Counted from the first letter of the stretch, positions 24,259 through 33,599 are shown. The stretch: 64,000 nucleotides of DNA from JBFXAN01 sp050184225 (GCA_050184225.1 JBFXAN010000007.1:5215-69214), one strand, 5' to 3'. Translations and numbers: made by a program. Notes: generated by a model from the sequence alone, not told the origin.

Positions 24259-25655
24259 AGCAACCGATATCACTCACGATCGATGCGCCGCTGTACGCAC
24301 AACTGGAGCAGCATCTCTTCCCTGGCGATCGGGATGAGCACGGGGCGGTGATCGCCGCCGGCATCGCCGAGACCGGTCGGGGCACCCGCCTCCTCGCCAG
24401 AGGACTGTTCCTGGCGCGCGACGGCATTGACTACGTTCCGGGCACACGGGGCTACCGCGCCCTCACGCCACGCTTCGTGGCGGAGACGGTCGAACACTGC
24501 GCCAGGGAGAACCTTTGTTACCTGGCCGTCCATAATCACGGCGGCGGGGACCAGGTGCGCTTCTCCCTGCAGGATCTCGCTTCGCACCGTCGAGGCTACC
24601 CGGCCCTGCTCGACATCACCTACGGGGGGCCAGTGGGTGCGCTCGTCCTCACGCCGGCGGCTGCTGCCGGTGACATCTGGACGCCCGACGGACGCCGCTC
24701 TCTCAGCCACCTGCGCGTTGTGGGACCGCGCGCCCGTACCCTGTATCCGGCGCCACCCCGGCGCCCTGATCACGCCGACCCGATGTACGACCGGCACGCA
24801 CGCCTATTTGGTGATGTCGGTCAGGCGATCCTCGGCGGGCTGAAGGTGGGGATCATCGGTCTGGGCGGTGGCGGCTCGTTGGTGAATGAGTGGCTGGCGC
24901 GACTCGGCATTGGCCATATCGTCGCCATTGACTTCGACCGGGTGGAGCTGTCGAACCTGCCACGCATCGTCGGGGCGACCCGCCGTGACGCGGCGGTGGG
25001 ACGCTACAAGGTCGACGTGGCGCGCCGCGTCGCCCGCCAGGCGAACCCACGCATTCGCTTCGACGCCGTCGTCGGCGACATCCTTGATGAACCGACCGCT
25101 CGCCGTCTGACGGACGTGGACTTCCTCATGCTCGCCAGCGACACCATCCAGAGCCGGCTGGTCTTCAACGCGCTCGTCCACCAATACCTGATCCCTGGTG
25201 TGCAGATCGGAGCGAAGGTCCGCACCGACCGCACCACGCGTCAGGTGACGGAGATCCACACCGCAACGCGGCCGGTGTTGCCGGCCGCCGGCCACGGCTG
25301 CCTGGAGTGCCACGACCTCATTCCGGCCGCGCGGCTGAGTGAGGAGGCGCTGAGCGAGGGTGAGCGGCGGGCACAACGATATGTCGAAGATGAGACGGTC
25401 GCTGAGCCGAGTGTGATTGCCCTGAACGTGCTGTCGGCGGGCCAGGCCGTTGCCGACCTGATGCTGATGTTCACCGGTTTGTACGAAGGCATCGAGGCGC
25501 TGCCTCATCAACTGCACTTCGTCAGGGAACGGGCGCTTAACGAGGTAACACCACACGCGAACCCGACCTGCTTGGATTGCAGTACACACTCGCGGAGCCG
25601 GCGGGCACGCGGAGACCGGATGCGGTTACCCTGCCGTGCCCCGTCGTCCAACTGA
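24255..25655 (+). CDS. JAB-E1 fusion (deubiquitinase-like and ThiF adenylation domains)
   Basis: A 466-residue fusion. Residues about 20-150 are a JAB/JAMM metalloprotease with H93-x-H95, S104 and D107. Residues about 190-430 are an E1/ThiF domain: GLGGGGS near 201 binds the nucleotide, D-x-V-E-x-S-N-L-P-R follows, and zinc-binding CxxC pairs are at C349/C352 and C439/C442. It should adenylate the UBL at 23590 and trim or remove it. ATG 24255 overlaps the E2 stop; the frame is open further back, but that part is the shadow of the E2 gene. The last 20 residues are Arg-rich and may be spurious. Confidence 0.88.
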   Translation: MKQPISLTIDAPLYAQLEQHLFPGDRDEHGAVIAAGIAETGRGTRLLARGLFLARDGIDYVPGTRGYRALTPRFVAETVEHCARENLCYLAVHNHGGGDQVRFSLQDLASHRRGYPALLDITYGGPVGALVLTPAAAAGDIWTPDGRRSLSHLRVVGPRARTLYPAPPRRPDHADPMYDRHARLFGDVGQAILGGLKVGIIGLGGGGSLVNEWLARLGIGHIVAIDFDRVELSNLPRIVGATRRDAAVGRYKVDVARRVARQANPRIRFDAVVGDILDEPTARRLTDVDFLMLASDTIQSRLVFNALVHQYLIPGVQIGAKVRTDRTTRQVTEIHTATRPVLPAAGHGCLECHDLIPAARLSEEALSEGERRAQRYVEDETVAEPSVIALNVLSAGQAVADLMLMFTGLYEGIEALPHQLHFVRERALNEVTPHANPTCLDCSTHSRSRRARGDRMRLPCRAPSSN

Positions 25656-25934
25656 TTCGCGCCAATCGGAGCCGACTATATCCGCAGAATCGACCTTCTG
25701 CGTCATGACTGGCCGCCGAACCATTCACACGGCGCAGCGCATGCAAGTTACGGCAACGTGTCCATCGTATCGAAACCTACATCGCCAACAACGTCTCCCA
25801 CGACTCCCGAATCCGTCCTAGGGAGGGTATGTAGTCCGCCCCTGTCTCCTACCGCCGATCACAGACTTCCATTCGCGCGGCGTGTTGACGCCACGCCGAG
25901 GACACGGCCATAGTGTGCATCAAGCTGCAGAGCC
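25656..25934. other. Intergenic
   Basis: Nearly 280 bp with no gene recognised. It separates the Ub-like operon from the MmyB-type regulator. No strong terminator or promoter is visible. Confidence 0.4.
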
Positions 25935-27677
25935 ATGACCTGTGATCCGACATCACCGCGGGCGGTCGAGCACGAGTCGGGAGGTCGCGCCGTGCCATCC
26001 CATTGGAATCAGCTCCTGCGGCAGCAACGGGTGGCGGCGGGTCTCAGCCGCGAACAGCTGGCCGCACGGGCTGGGGTCTCGCGTGACACCGTGGTCGCCT
26101 ACGAACTTGGCCGGCGACCACCCACACGGACAACGCTCGTTCGCCTTGCTGGTGCGGCATCGCCGACGACGGCCGAAGCGAATCGGATCGTCGCCGCCGC
26201 CGGCTTCCACCCAGAGCCGGACGCTGATCTGGCGGTGTTGCATCAGCGCCGACCGGCACCGACCTCACTGGCCGAGGCGGTTCGCGGGTACGATTGGCCG
26301 TGCCTGGTCGTCAACGAGCGGATGGAGATCGTCGGCTGGAATGCGGCCGCGATCCAAGTCGGCGAATGGGACTTTGCCACCCAATCACCCACGCCGCGCG
26401 AGCGCAATATGCTGCGGATCGCGGCCCAGCCGCACTTCCGCCAGCGGGCGCTCAATTGGGACGCGATCGTCAGTGACCTGCTCGGGCTGGTCAAAGGCGA
26501 GGCGCCAGAACTCTTGCAGTCGGGCACCGCCGACCCCTACTTCCTGGCGGTGGTCAACGACATCGCTACCCACCACAGCGCCGCCCTGCCGGACCTGATG
26601 CGGCTCTGGACGGCCGCCACGCCGTATGACCCACGCCACCGCAACATCCAGTACCCTCACTGGCGCACCGCCGCCGGTGACGAGTTGCGTTTCAATACGG
26701 TGGTCGTGACCTGGAGCGACTTCGACGCACTGTACGCCAACGACTGGCAGCCGGCCGATGCGTTCACCTGCGAATGGCTCGCCAATCGACGACTGGCGTC
26801 GGTGGGCTCCCAGCCACCCACGTCCATCCCGGCCGTGGAACCGGCGGCGGCGCCGACCTGGTTTGCCCGACTGCGGGCAGCGCGCGAACAATCCGGCCTC
26901 ACGCGCAGGCAGTTGGCCACCCTGACGGAACTCCATCCGCGCACGCTAGACAACTGGGAGACGGGCCGGCACACGCCCGACCGCGAGGGCATCCTCCACT
27001 TCGCGCGGGCGATGCGGCTCGACGGTGGCACGACCAACGCCATCCTCGCCGCCGCCGGCCTCGAGCCGGAGCCGTCGGACTGGGCCTTGTTCATCGCCCA
27101 GCAATCACTGCGGGTGGCACCCACTCGTTATGAGCTGCTGGCCGGCCAGCCGCCGGCATCCCTAGCGGAGATTCGGCGGGAGATCGGCGCGCACACCTGG
27201 CCCTGCCTGGTAGTGGGACCGGGCTGTGACATCATCGCCGCCAACGCGCCGCTGGCACGCGTTGTCGGTGGTGACCCGCTGGAGCTACACCGCAACCTGG
27301 TGCGCTTCTTCCTCAGCCGGACCGTGCGCGAGCGGGTGGTCAACTGGGACGAAGTGGTGACGGCGGTCGTACCCAGCACGCTGCGACAGGCGCTCGGCGG
27401 TGAGCGGACCACCCCGGCGCTACGCCCCCTGACAGCGGAACTGGAGCGGGAGGAACCAGGGGTTCTCCCGCAGCTTCAGGCCCTCTGGCACTCTTCGCCG
27501 CTCCCGGTGCTCCAGAGTCGGGTCGTGTTCCCGCTGGTCTGGCGGCACGCCGACGGCACGGCGCTCGCCTTCAACGCGATCATCTCGCTGTGGGACAGTC
27601 GCGTGCCGAGCTGGGTGATCGATTGGCATCCCACTGACGCAGTCACCTGGACCTGGTTGGCTGATCGCACGCGGTAA
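25935..27677 (+). CDS. Duplicated XRE + MmyB-like regulator
   Basis: A 580-residue regulator built from two copies of the same module. Each has an XRE helix-turn-helix (LLRQQRVAAGLSREQLAARA near residue 25; LRAAREQSGLTRRQLATLTE near 315) and an MmyB-like ligand-binding domain (YDWPCLVVNERMEIVGWNAAA; HTWPCLVVGPGCDIIAANAPL). MmyB-family regulators usually have one of each, so this is an internal duplication and fusion that would act as a built-in dimer. MmyB domains are known to bind small hydrophobic ligands. It is probably a stand-alone gene. Confidence 0.85.
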   Translation: MTCDPTSPRAVEHESGGRAVPSHWNQLLRQQRVAAGLSREQLAARAGVSRDTVVAYELGRRPPTRTTLVRLAGAASPTTAEANRIVAAAGFHPEPDADLAVLHQRRPAPTSLAEAVRGYDWPCLVVNERMEIVGWNAAAIQVGEWDFATQSPTPRERNMLRIAAQPHFRQRALNWDAIVSDLLGLVKGEAPELLQSGTADPYFLAVVNDIATHHSAALPDLMRLWTAATPYDPRHRNIQYPHWRTAAGDELRFNTVVVTWSDFDALYANDWQPADAFTCEWLANRRLASVGSQPPTSIPAVEPAAAPTWFARLRAAREQSGLTRRQLATLTELHPRTLDNWETGRHTPDREGILHFARAMRLDGGTTNAILAAAGLEPEPSDWALFIAQQSLRVAPTRYELLAGQPPASLAEIRREIGAHTWPCLVVGPGCDIIAANAPLARVVGGDPLELHRNLVRFFLSRTVRERVVNWDEVVTAVVPSTLRQALGGERTTPALRPLTAELEREEPGVLPQLQALWHSSPLPVLQSRVVFPLVWRHADGTALAFNAIISLWDSRVPSWVIDWHPTDAVTWTWLADRTR

Positions 27678-27808
27678 ATTTCCAGCGCGTGTACAAATCT
27701 ACGATCGCATTGGTTGACAGGTGCCTGTTTGTCCGGCAGCATATCCTGCAATGCCGGTGCAATGCATTATGCACACGAACTCGCGGCGACCGAATGTGAG
27801 GTAGCTGG

Positions 27809-30800
27809 ATGCGGCGGTTGATGCTTCTCGCCTCTATGCTTATCGTCGGCCTTTCCCTAAATGTCCGGCTCTTGAATGCCGCGCCCACTGATCTCGATCC
27901 GACCTTCGGTCAGGGAGGCGTCGCGACGATCACGCCGCCACTCAACGGAACCGGCGGGCCAGTGCGCATCATCACCCAATCGGACGGGAAGATCTTCGCG
28001 ATTAGCCAAGCCGGGTGGATGTATCGTGTCCAGGGTGATGGTGCGCCAGATACGACCTTCGGATCCATGCAGCATGGCGTAGCGGCCCTTGCTTTGCCGC
28101 CTGATACCACACTATTTGGCGTGACGATAGTAGATGCATTTCTCGACAATAATGGCGCGTATGTCATCGTCTTTCAAGGAATTTGTGGTAATGTCTCTTG
28201 TTTGGCAATTCTCCGCTATACTAGATTCGGCATTCTAGATACATTGTTCGGCAGTAGTGGTGCGATATACTACCAAAATTCCATTGCTTCCGGAGCGATG
28301 ATGCAACCAGACGGGAAGATTGTTGTGGCCATTCGCACACAAGACCCTCTGCAGAGCTTCCGTCATGTCGCTTACTTGATTAGATTCAACGTCGATGGCA
28401 GCATTGACAATAGCTTCGGATCTAGTGGACTAGTAGAGTTTGCCTCTGACCCTACTACGTCGGTTACGACATTCGTAGTGGCTATTCAACCAGATGGAAA
28501 GATAGTTTCCGCTGGAGATTTTAATACCGGAGGGCTACAGAATATACTTCGGATTCGCCGATACAATAGTAGTGGTTCAGTAGACAACTTGTTCGGAGTA
28601 AATCAAAGCGGCGCCATTGACATTCCTGTTAGCTCATCAGAAGCATTTACAGGCCCATATGTCCGAGCAATCCTAATTGATAGCACAGAAGGACTAACTA
28701 TTGCTGGTAGAGTCAATGACCGTCTGGATGGCAACTCCAGGGTTCTACTTGTGCAACTGACACCATTGGGAACACCTGTCTCAACTTATGGAACAAGTGG
28801 CGTTATTCTTGGTAGTTCATTTCAACCCGCTCCCTTCGACTTCGCCATTGATACGAATAACAAAGTAGTTTTGACAACGTTCATTCAAACAAGCAATAAC
28901 GCTGGGGACATTGTGTCGATACGCTACTTGCACAGTGGTCAAGTCGACACCGAGTTTGCCGCGGGAGGTGTCGTACGCACCAGCATTGGTATCGAAGGCC
29001 ATGGGTCGCATGCAGCTATCTCGATCCAGCCTGATACTAAAATCGTGGTGGGTGCAGAGGGAACAGCATTCACGCTCGTGCGATATGTTGGTAGCTCCGC
29101 TGCAGGACCCACGGGAGCTAGGCTCGACTTCACCCAACTGCCGTCGAGCACGGCCACGGCCGGTCAGCCTTTCGCCCAGCAGCCGAAAGTGACGGTGCGA
29201 GATGCTAGCGGCAACCCTGTCACGAGCTACAGCGGCACGGTCACGCTCGCGAAGGCGCCGAGCAGCACCGGACCCGGCAATCTCACCTGCACCGGTGGGC
29301 CGGGACCGAACCAGCAGACTGTCGTCAACGGCGTGGCGTCCTTTGCCGGGTGTGCGTTTGATCAGCCGGGGACCTATTTACTCCGGGCAACGAGTGGGAC
29401 ACTCGCCGCAGCCGACAGTACCGCCGTTACAGTAACGGGAACGGCACCACTGACGAAGGTTGCGGCTGTGGAGCCCCTGCCCCTCGGTCAGGCCCAAACC
29501 TGGACGATTACCGCCACCAACCCCGGCTCCACGCCCACGTCATCCGTCACCGTCACCGATGTGCTGCCAAGCCAGTATCGGAACCTGCAGGTGCGTTCGA
29601 GTGGCTGGAGCTGCAATTCCAGCAGTCAGACCACCAACAACCAGACGACCAGCCGGGTGACCTGCACCTGGCGCACGCCGCTGGCACCGGGAGCCAGCAC
29701 CGCACCGATTACCATTCAAGCAGTCGCCGCAACCTGTGGCACGGCTCCGATCCCCAACACCGCCAGCGTCAGCTTCGCCTACGCAGGGATGTCGGCTCCA
29801 ACTACGGCGACCGCCAGCGCGATGACGACTATTACCTGTTCGGGGACGCCGACTCCCAATCCCTCTGCATCTCCTCCACCATCCCAGCGCCGCTATGCTG
29901 CCGGTGGCGATTCGATACCTTTCGGCGCAGATCTATCCGAGAGCGTTCGCACGGGTCAGAATTATCCGAGCCAGTTGCTTAACAACCATCTCGCCACGCT
30001 CAACTTCTCTTCAACCGCCTTCCTGAATACCGCCCAAAGTGGCGCGTCGAGCACGAACTATGTTTCGGGTGGTGGCAGCTTTACGCGGCAGCTCGATCCG
30101 ACTGTGGCACATCGACCAGACCTCATCACGATGACTTTGGGTGTCGACAATAAGGTGCTCCCGAGCTTAGTAGAGCAGTGTCTGCCGCTTCTCCAGGCGT
30201 TCGACATTGCTGCGACAGTAGCGTGTGAAAACACAATTCTGAACGACGAGGCCGCCTGGAATACCTTGATAACGGATCTGCAGGTAATCTTCTCCCGTTA
30301 CTTGCAACTGATGCAGGAGAACCGCCAACTTCTTGTTGCCGTGACGAACTACTACAATCCGCTGCCCCGCCGGCTCACCGACGACACGATCAGAGCGCTC
30401 TGCGACCAGCTCCAGGCCGGTTTCTCCGGCCGCTGCCGCGAGCAGCTCAACGAGCTCAGCCCGGCGTTTATCGGCGCCAATGCAGTCATCGAACGACTCA
30501 ACCGCACGATCGAGGGGATGGTCCGGAGATTCACTCCCTTCGCCGGCGGCCGATTCGTGTTCGTTGATCTCTATCGATCCTTCATCGGGCACTGCACATC
30601 GATCAATGCCACCATTGCTGTCACGCCAGCGGGTGGCAACGCTAGCGGCAACCTGGGTTGCTCAGAGAGCTGGATCGAGCCGGCCTTCCCGATTCAGGGC
30701 TCCAAACAGATACCGATTACGGTGGCAGGTCAGCAGGTCGTTACCTTCACGGTTGCGCTGATGGGACAGGCGGGGGTGCATCCGAACGCCGCGGGACATC

Positions 30801-30880
30801 GCTGCATCGCCGCGTTGATTTGGGAAGCAACCAAAGCCAGGCTTGGCTCATCAGAGCCGGCCAAGCAACCATGTGCTTAG
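27809..30880 (+). CDS. Large secreted protein: delta-60 repeats, DUF11-like domain, SGNH hydrolase
   Basis: A 1023-residue exported protein. It starts with a signal peptide (LMLLASMLIVGLSLNVRLLNA). Residues about 30-430 contain delta-60-type repeats (LDPTFGQGGV...QSDGKIFA, repeated as IQPDGKIVSAG and similar). A filamin/Big-like and a DUF11-like domain follow (VTVTDVLPSQYRNLQV). After a Pro/Ser linker there is a C-terminal SGNH/GDSL hydrolase (residue about 710, GGDSIPFGADLS; a His near the end in GVHPNAAGH). The stretch 28100-29100 is much poorer in GC than the rest. Likely a cell-surface or secreted esterase; substrate unknown. Confidence 0.78.
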   Translation: MRRLMLLASMLIVGLSLNVRLLNAAPTDLDPTFGQGGVATITPPLNGTGGPVRIITQSDGKIFAISQAGWMYRVQGDGAPDTTFGSMQHGVAALALPPDTTLFGVTIVDAFLDNNGAYVIVFQGICGNVSCLAILRYTRFGILDTLFGSSGAIYYQNSIASGAMMQPDGKIVVAIRTQDPLQSFRHVAYLIRFNVDGSIDNSFGSSGLVEFASDPTTSVTTFVVAIQPDGKIVSAGDFNTGGLQNILRIRRYNSSGSVDNLFGVNQSGAIDIPVSSSEAFTGPYVRAILIDSTEGLTIAGRVNDRLDGNSRVLLVQLTPLGTPVSTYGTSGVILGSSFQPAPFDFAIDTNNKVVLTTFIQTSNNAGDIVSIRYLHSGQVDTEFAAGGVVRTSIGIEGHGSHAAISIQPDTKIVVGAEGTAFTLVRYVGSSAAGPTGARLDFTQLPSSTATAGQPFAQQPKVTVRDASGNPVTSYSGTVTLAKAPSSTGPGNLTCTGGPGPNQQTVVNGVASFAGCAFDQPGTYLLRATSGTLAAADSTAVTVTGTAPLTKVAAVEPLPLGQAQTWTITATNPGSTPTSSVTVTDVLPSQYRNLQVRSSGWSCNSSSQTTNNQTTSRVTCTWRTPLAPGASTAPITIQAVAATCGTAPIPNTASVSFAYAGMSAPTTATASAMTTITCSGTPTPNPSASPPPSQRRYAAGGDSIPFGADLSESVRTGQNYPSQLLNNHLATLNFSSTAFLNTAQSGASSTNYVSGGGSFTRQLDPTVAHRPDLITMTLGVDNKVLPSLVEQCLPLLQAFDIAATVACENTILNDEAAWNTLITDLQVIFSRYLQLMQENRQLLVAVTNYYNPLPRRLTDDTIRALCDQLQAGFSGRCREQLNELSPAFIGANAVIERLNRTIEGMVRRFTPFAGGRFVFVDLYRSFIGHCTSINATIAVTPAGGNASGNLGCSESWIEPAFPIQGSKQIPITVAGQQVVTFTVALMGQAGVHPNAAGHRCIAALIWEATKARLGSSEPAKQPCA

Positions 30881-31401
30881 CGGGGTGTGCGGCGGAAGGT
30901 AGCGAAGATCAGCTCGCAGGTCCGCCAATCGCCAGGCGGCCCGGCCACCAGCCAGAACGTACCGTCAGGTTCATTGACGACAATCTGTTCATAGGGATAA
31001 AGGCCGGCGACCACAACGTGCCTGCGCTCGGCGCTCACTCCACCAAGCTTAATTGGCTCCACCCAAGAAAGGCCCTCAGGCGTGACTGCTGCACCGGATG
31101 CCTGGACTGAAATGGAACAGGTCACATCCCCAATCGAGCGAAAGGCTACGCCATCGTGGGAGTCAACTGTGTACCCGTCTGGATAGTGGACCTCGAAACC
31201 ATTGCGCTGGTCGGTGTACCGCCGCCAGGCAGCGGTCTGGCTCTGAACACTCGCTTCATCGGGAAATGGCGGCAGCGGCGCTGGATGAGGTAGGTTGATG
31301 TCAAAGGTCATCGGATTACCATTGGCTCGCAGTAGCATCAACATAAACACGATACAGCTCATCGCTATTACCAAGATTGACACACTTAGAAAGTACTTCA
31401 T
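30877..31401 (-). CDS. Membrane-anchored extracytoplasmic protein
   Basis: A 174-residue protein (ATG 31401, MKYFLSVSILVIAMSC) with one N-terminal membrane segment and a beta-rich exported domain (NGFEVHYPDGYTVDSHDGVAF, reminiscent of PsbP-like folds). The frame is open to 31449. Its stop overlaps the end of the SGNH gene by 4 bases, so the two converge. Function unknown. Confidence 0.6.
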   Translation of the reverse strand: MKYFLSVSILVIAMSCIVFMLMLLRANGNPMTFDINLPHPAPLPPFPDEASVQSQTAAWRRYTDQRNGFEVHYPDGYTVDSHDGVAFRSIGDVTCSISVQASGAAVTPEGLSWVEPIKLGGVSAERRHVVVAGLYPYEQIVVNEPDGTFWLVAGPPGDWRTCELIFATFRRTPR

Positions 31402-31533
31402 ATGTTGTTCCAGTCTCCTAATAATGAGTATATAGTCTAATGATAGCATTGATCCTTGGTGCCTTCAGCATGAAAACTCAATATCATGCGGTCATTCGAC
31501 CTTCTGCGACACGGTGGTCGTTGCCCGGCGGCG

Positions 31534-31539
31534 TATAAT
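31534..31539 (+). promoter_or_regulatory. TATAAT -10 box, leaderless start at 31548
   Basis: TATAAT, then 8 nt and the ATG. This is identical in spacing to the boxes before 11297 and 40510. Confidence 0.6.
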
Positions 31540-31547
31540 AGGCCTAT

Positions 31548-31787
31548 ATGGCGAAGACCGTTAAACCAATTTCCTATCAGGATGGTGGTGGCAGACCGCT
31601 CTTCACGATGCCCGACACGTATCGCGCCTTCCTCACCCGGGACGGCCGGATGACGATCCCGGCGCCGATTCGCCAGCGGCTGGGCCTCACCCCCGAGAGG
31701 ACGCTACCGGTGGGCGTCAGCGACGATGGCGAGAGCGTCATCGTCACGACCGGCCACCGCCGCACGCTTGCCGACTCACTTGGATGA
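31548..31787 (+). CDS. AbrB/SpoVT-type DNA-binding protein
   Basis: A 79-residue protein with a swapped-hairpin AbrB domain (FLTRDGRMTIPAPIRQRLGL, about residues 29-50). Such proteins are antitoxins or transition-state regulators. No toxin gene follows it: the next 290 bp have no gene except the promoter of the Phd gene. It may be an orphan antitoxin or a regulator of the element. Confidence 0.8.
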   Translation: MAKTVKPISYQDGGGRPLFTMPDTYRAFLTRDGRMTIPAPIRQRLGLTPERTLPVGVSDDGESVIVTTGHRRTLADSLG

Positions 31788-32013
31788 TCCGGACAGGAAC
31801 CAGCCTGGCCGCTCCGCTCGCGCCCGCGGCGCCAGGGGTTCCGCTGACGCATCGGCGGCTTGTTCACCTGCGGCACCAGCTGTCACCCCCTGCCTCGAAG
31901 CGGCGCGATGCCGTCTCGTGCCTTCCTCCACCACATACTAGTGGCCACCTTCCTGGCCGCTTCAATTCGCACCGCGCTGTCGCCTTCGCACACAAAATCG
32001 CGCCATGATCAAT

Positions 32014-32042
32014 TTGACATTGTGTACACTATGTAGTATATT
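32014..32042 (+). promoter_or_regulatory. Promoter with internal palindrome, Phd-PIN operon
   Basis: TTGACA (32014-32019), a 17-bp spacer and TATATT (32037-32042). The palindrome GTGTACAC (32022-32029) lies in the spacer, where a Phd-type antitoxin could bind and repress its own operon. Confidence 0.65.
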
Positions 32043-32076
32043 CGACACTACGAGAACACCCGTTGAAAGGAGGACT

Positions 32077-32388
32077 ATGGTGGTTAAACGCTATTCATCT
32101 CGCGAGGCCAGGGCCAACTTCAGTGATATTTTGGGCTTTGTCTACTACACGAAGGAGCCGGTCATTGTCGAGCGGAAAGGCAAGCCATACGCCGTGATGA
32201 TTAGCCCAGAGCAGTACGACGCTCTCCAGCAGGAAGAAGCACAAACGTGGCAGCTCATTGATGCGATGCGCCAGCAGAATGCGCCGTTCGACCCTGACGA
32301 AATCGAGGCCGCGGTGACCGCGGAGGTCGAGGCCGTCCGCGAGCGGCGCTACGCGGAGGAGCAGCGAGCTGGTCAGCGCCGTCGTTGA
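32077..32388 (+). CDS. Phd/YefM family antitoxin
   Basis: A 103-residue antitoxin with a Phd/YefM N terminus (YSSREARANFSDILGFVYYTKEPVIVERKGKPYAVMI...) and a helical C terminus that would wrap the toxin. ATG 32077 follows AAAGGAGG. The next gene encodes a PIN toxin and overlaps it by 20 bases. It probably represses its own promoter through the palindrome upstream. Confidence 0.88.
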   Translation: MVVKRYSSREARANFSDILGFVYYTKEPVIVERKGKPYAVMISPEQYDALQQEEAQTWQLIDAMRQQNAPFDPDEIEAAVTAEVEAVRERRYAEEQRAGQRRR

Positions 32389-32800
32389 TACCAACCCGGT
32401 GGTCAGCGGCCTGCTCAGCGACCGCGGCGCGGCGTACCAGCTCCTCGAAGCCTGGCGCGTCGGCGCCTTCGTCTTGCTCTACTCGGACGCGATCTACGCC
32501 GAGTACGCCGACGTGCTGCCACGACCGAAATTCGCCCGGTACCACCTCACGCCTGAGATCATCGCCGCCTTCCTCCGCCGCGTCAGGCGCCACGGGCGCC
32601 GCGTGACGCCACGCCGGCGCCTCCCGATCACCGTGCGCGATCCAAAGGACGACATGGTCCTGGCGGCGGCACTCGGTGGGCACGCCGACTATCTCGTCAC
32701 CGGCGACGCGGACCTCCTCGACCTGCGCGGCCGTCCTGAACTCGGCACCCTGCAGATTGTTCCCGTGGCCGAATTCCTCGCCATTCTCAAGCAGCCCTAG
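32369..32800 (+). CDS. PIN domain toxin, probable CTG start
   Basis: A 143-residue PIN ribonuclease of the VapC-like kind, partner of the Phd antitoxin. The conserved start of the fold (VVDTNPVVSGLL, with the first metal Asp) lies upstream of the first GTG codon (32399), so translation must begin earlier. No ATG, GTG or TTG exists in frame after the TGA at 32315. CTG 32369 has GGAGGA 8 nt before it and is the likely start. Later acidic residues are in DPKDDMVLAAAL and VTGDADLL. Phd-PIN pairs cut RNA when the antitoxin is degraded. Confidence 0.8.
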   Translation: MVSAVVDTNPVVSGLLSDRGAAYQLLEAWRVGAFVLLYSDAIYAEYADVLPRPKFARYHLTPEIIAAFLRRVRRHGRRVTPRRRLPITVRDPKDDMVLAAALGGHADYLVTGDADLLDLRGRPELGTLQIVPVAEFLAILKQP

Positions 32801-33054
32801 CTGCTTCCAGTGCATCGTCCGCAGGGAGCACCGGCGTCCTTCGCCAGTTCGATCGCTCTCATCACCGCTCCCCTCGTGGCTTCGCCACCAGGGGCCCCCG
32901 CCAACCAACCCACCCGCACCGGACCAGCGGCACCACCCTCGCCACCGCTGGTGGCTTCAGGGCGTGCCTTCCACCCGCTCATCTCGTTGCACGAGTCGGC
33001 ACGGTGCAGGGGTGCGCGATCACCGCCTTAAGATACCCTTAACACCGTTGTTGG
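32801..33054. other. Intergenic
   Basis: About 250 bp of GC-rich sequence with no gene recognised. It is rich in Pro/Ala-coding composition on both strands. Confidence 0.4.
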
Positions 33055-33067
33055 TATCCTCGGCGGC

Positions 33068-33454
33068 ATGTCATCACCGGAACGGGGTTCCGGTCCCGGT
33101 CAGCCGGAACAACCCAGCCCACCTGAGTCCGAACCGCCGCCGTACTATCGTGCCGCGCGCTTCACCGACGAGCGGACCGCCGCCGGCGTCTATCGCCGTG
33201 CCGAGCAGACGATCCATCGCACGCCGTGTGACCTCTCTGCGTATCGGTTTCTGCTCGACCAGGTCTCCCATGTCGCCCTAATCGGTGCGCCACCGCCACC
33301 GCAACTCGACCAGGTGCTCGCCGATCTCTTCGCGGCGGGCGAGCCGGCCACCCTCCCCTCAGAGGTTCTCCGTCAGCTCTCCGAACGCCGGGCACAGGCC
33401 AGCCGGATCGGCCCGTGGGTCGAAGGGCATTACCGGCCCGGCCGACGACTCTGA
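33068..33454 (+). CDS. Hypothetical protein
   Basis: A 128-residue protein with a Pro/Ser/Glu-rich N terminus (about 1-30) and a helical remainder (DLSAYRFLLDQVSHVALIG..., LSERRAQASRIGPWVEGHYRPGRRL). No family is recognised. A -10 box TGGTATCCT (TATCCT 33055-33060) ends 7 nt before the ATG, so it is probably leaderless. It precedes the ATPase module at 33600. Confidence 0.55.
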   Translation: MSSPERGSGPGQPEQPSPPESEPPPYYRAARFTDERTAAGVYRRAEQTIHRTPCDLSAYRFLLDQVSHVALIGAPPPPQLDQVLADLFAAGEPATLPSEVLRQLSERRAQASRIGPWVEGHYRPGRRL

Positions 33455-33506
33455 GGGGGCGACGATCTCTCCCCCGCACCTGACACCTTCCATCGCTTGA
33501 TAACAC

Positions 33507-33591
33507 TTGACGAGACTATTGCATTGATTCGTATAATAAGTACATACACCAACTTGCGGTTGTAATTGACAAAGTTGGATCAAGTTATACA
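33507..33591 (+). promoter_or_regulatory. Two promoter candidates before the ATPase gene
   Basis: TTGACG (33507-33512) with TATAAT (33532-33537), 19 bp apart, gives a leader of about 55 nt. A second -10, TATACA (33586-33591), ends exactly 8 nt before the ATG, like the other leaderless starts. TTGACA at 33566-33571 is too close to be its ideal -35 partner (14 bp). Confidence 0.5.
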
Positions 33592-33599
33592 GCGAAACT

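Noticed and set aside
23575..24273. 232-residue minus-strand frame
   Set aside because: Antisense to the UBL and E2 genes, which have clear family features.
31788..32076. A toxin partner for the AbrB-like gene
   Set aside because: The frames here have no PIN, MazF or similar features, and the PIN gene downstream clearly pairs with the Phd antitoxin.
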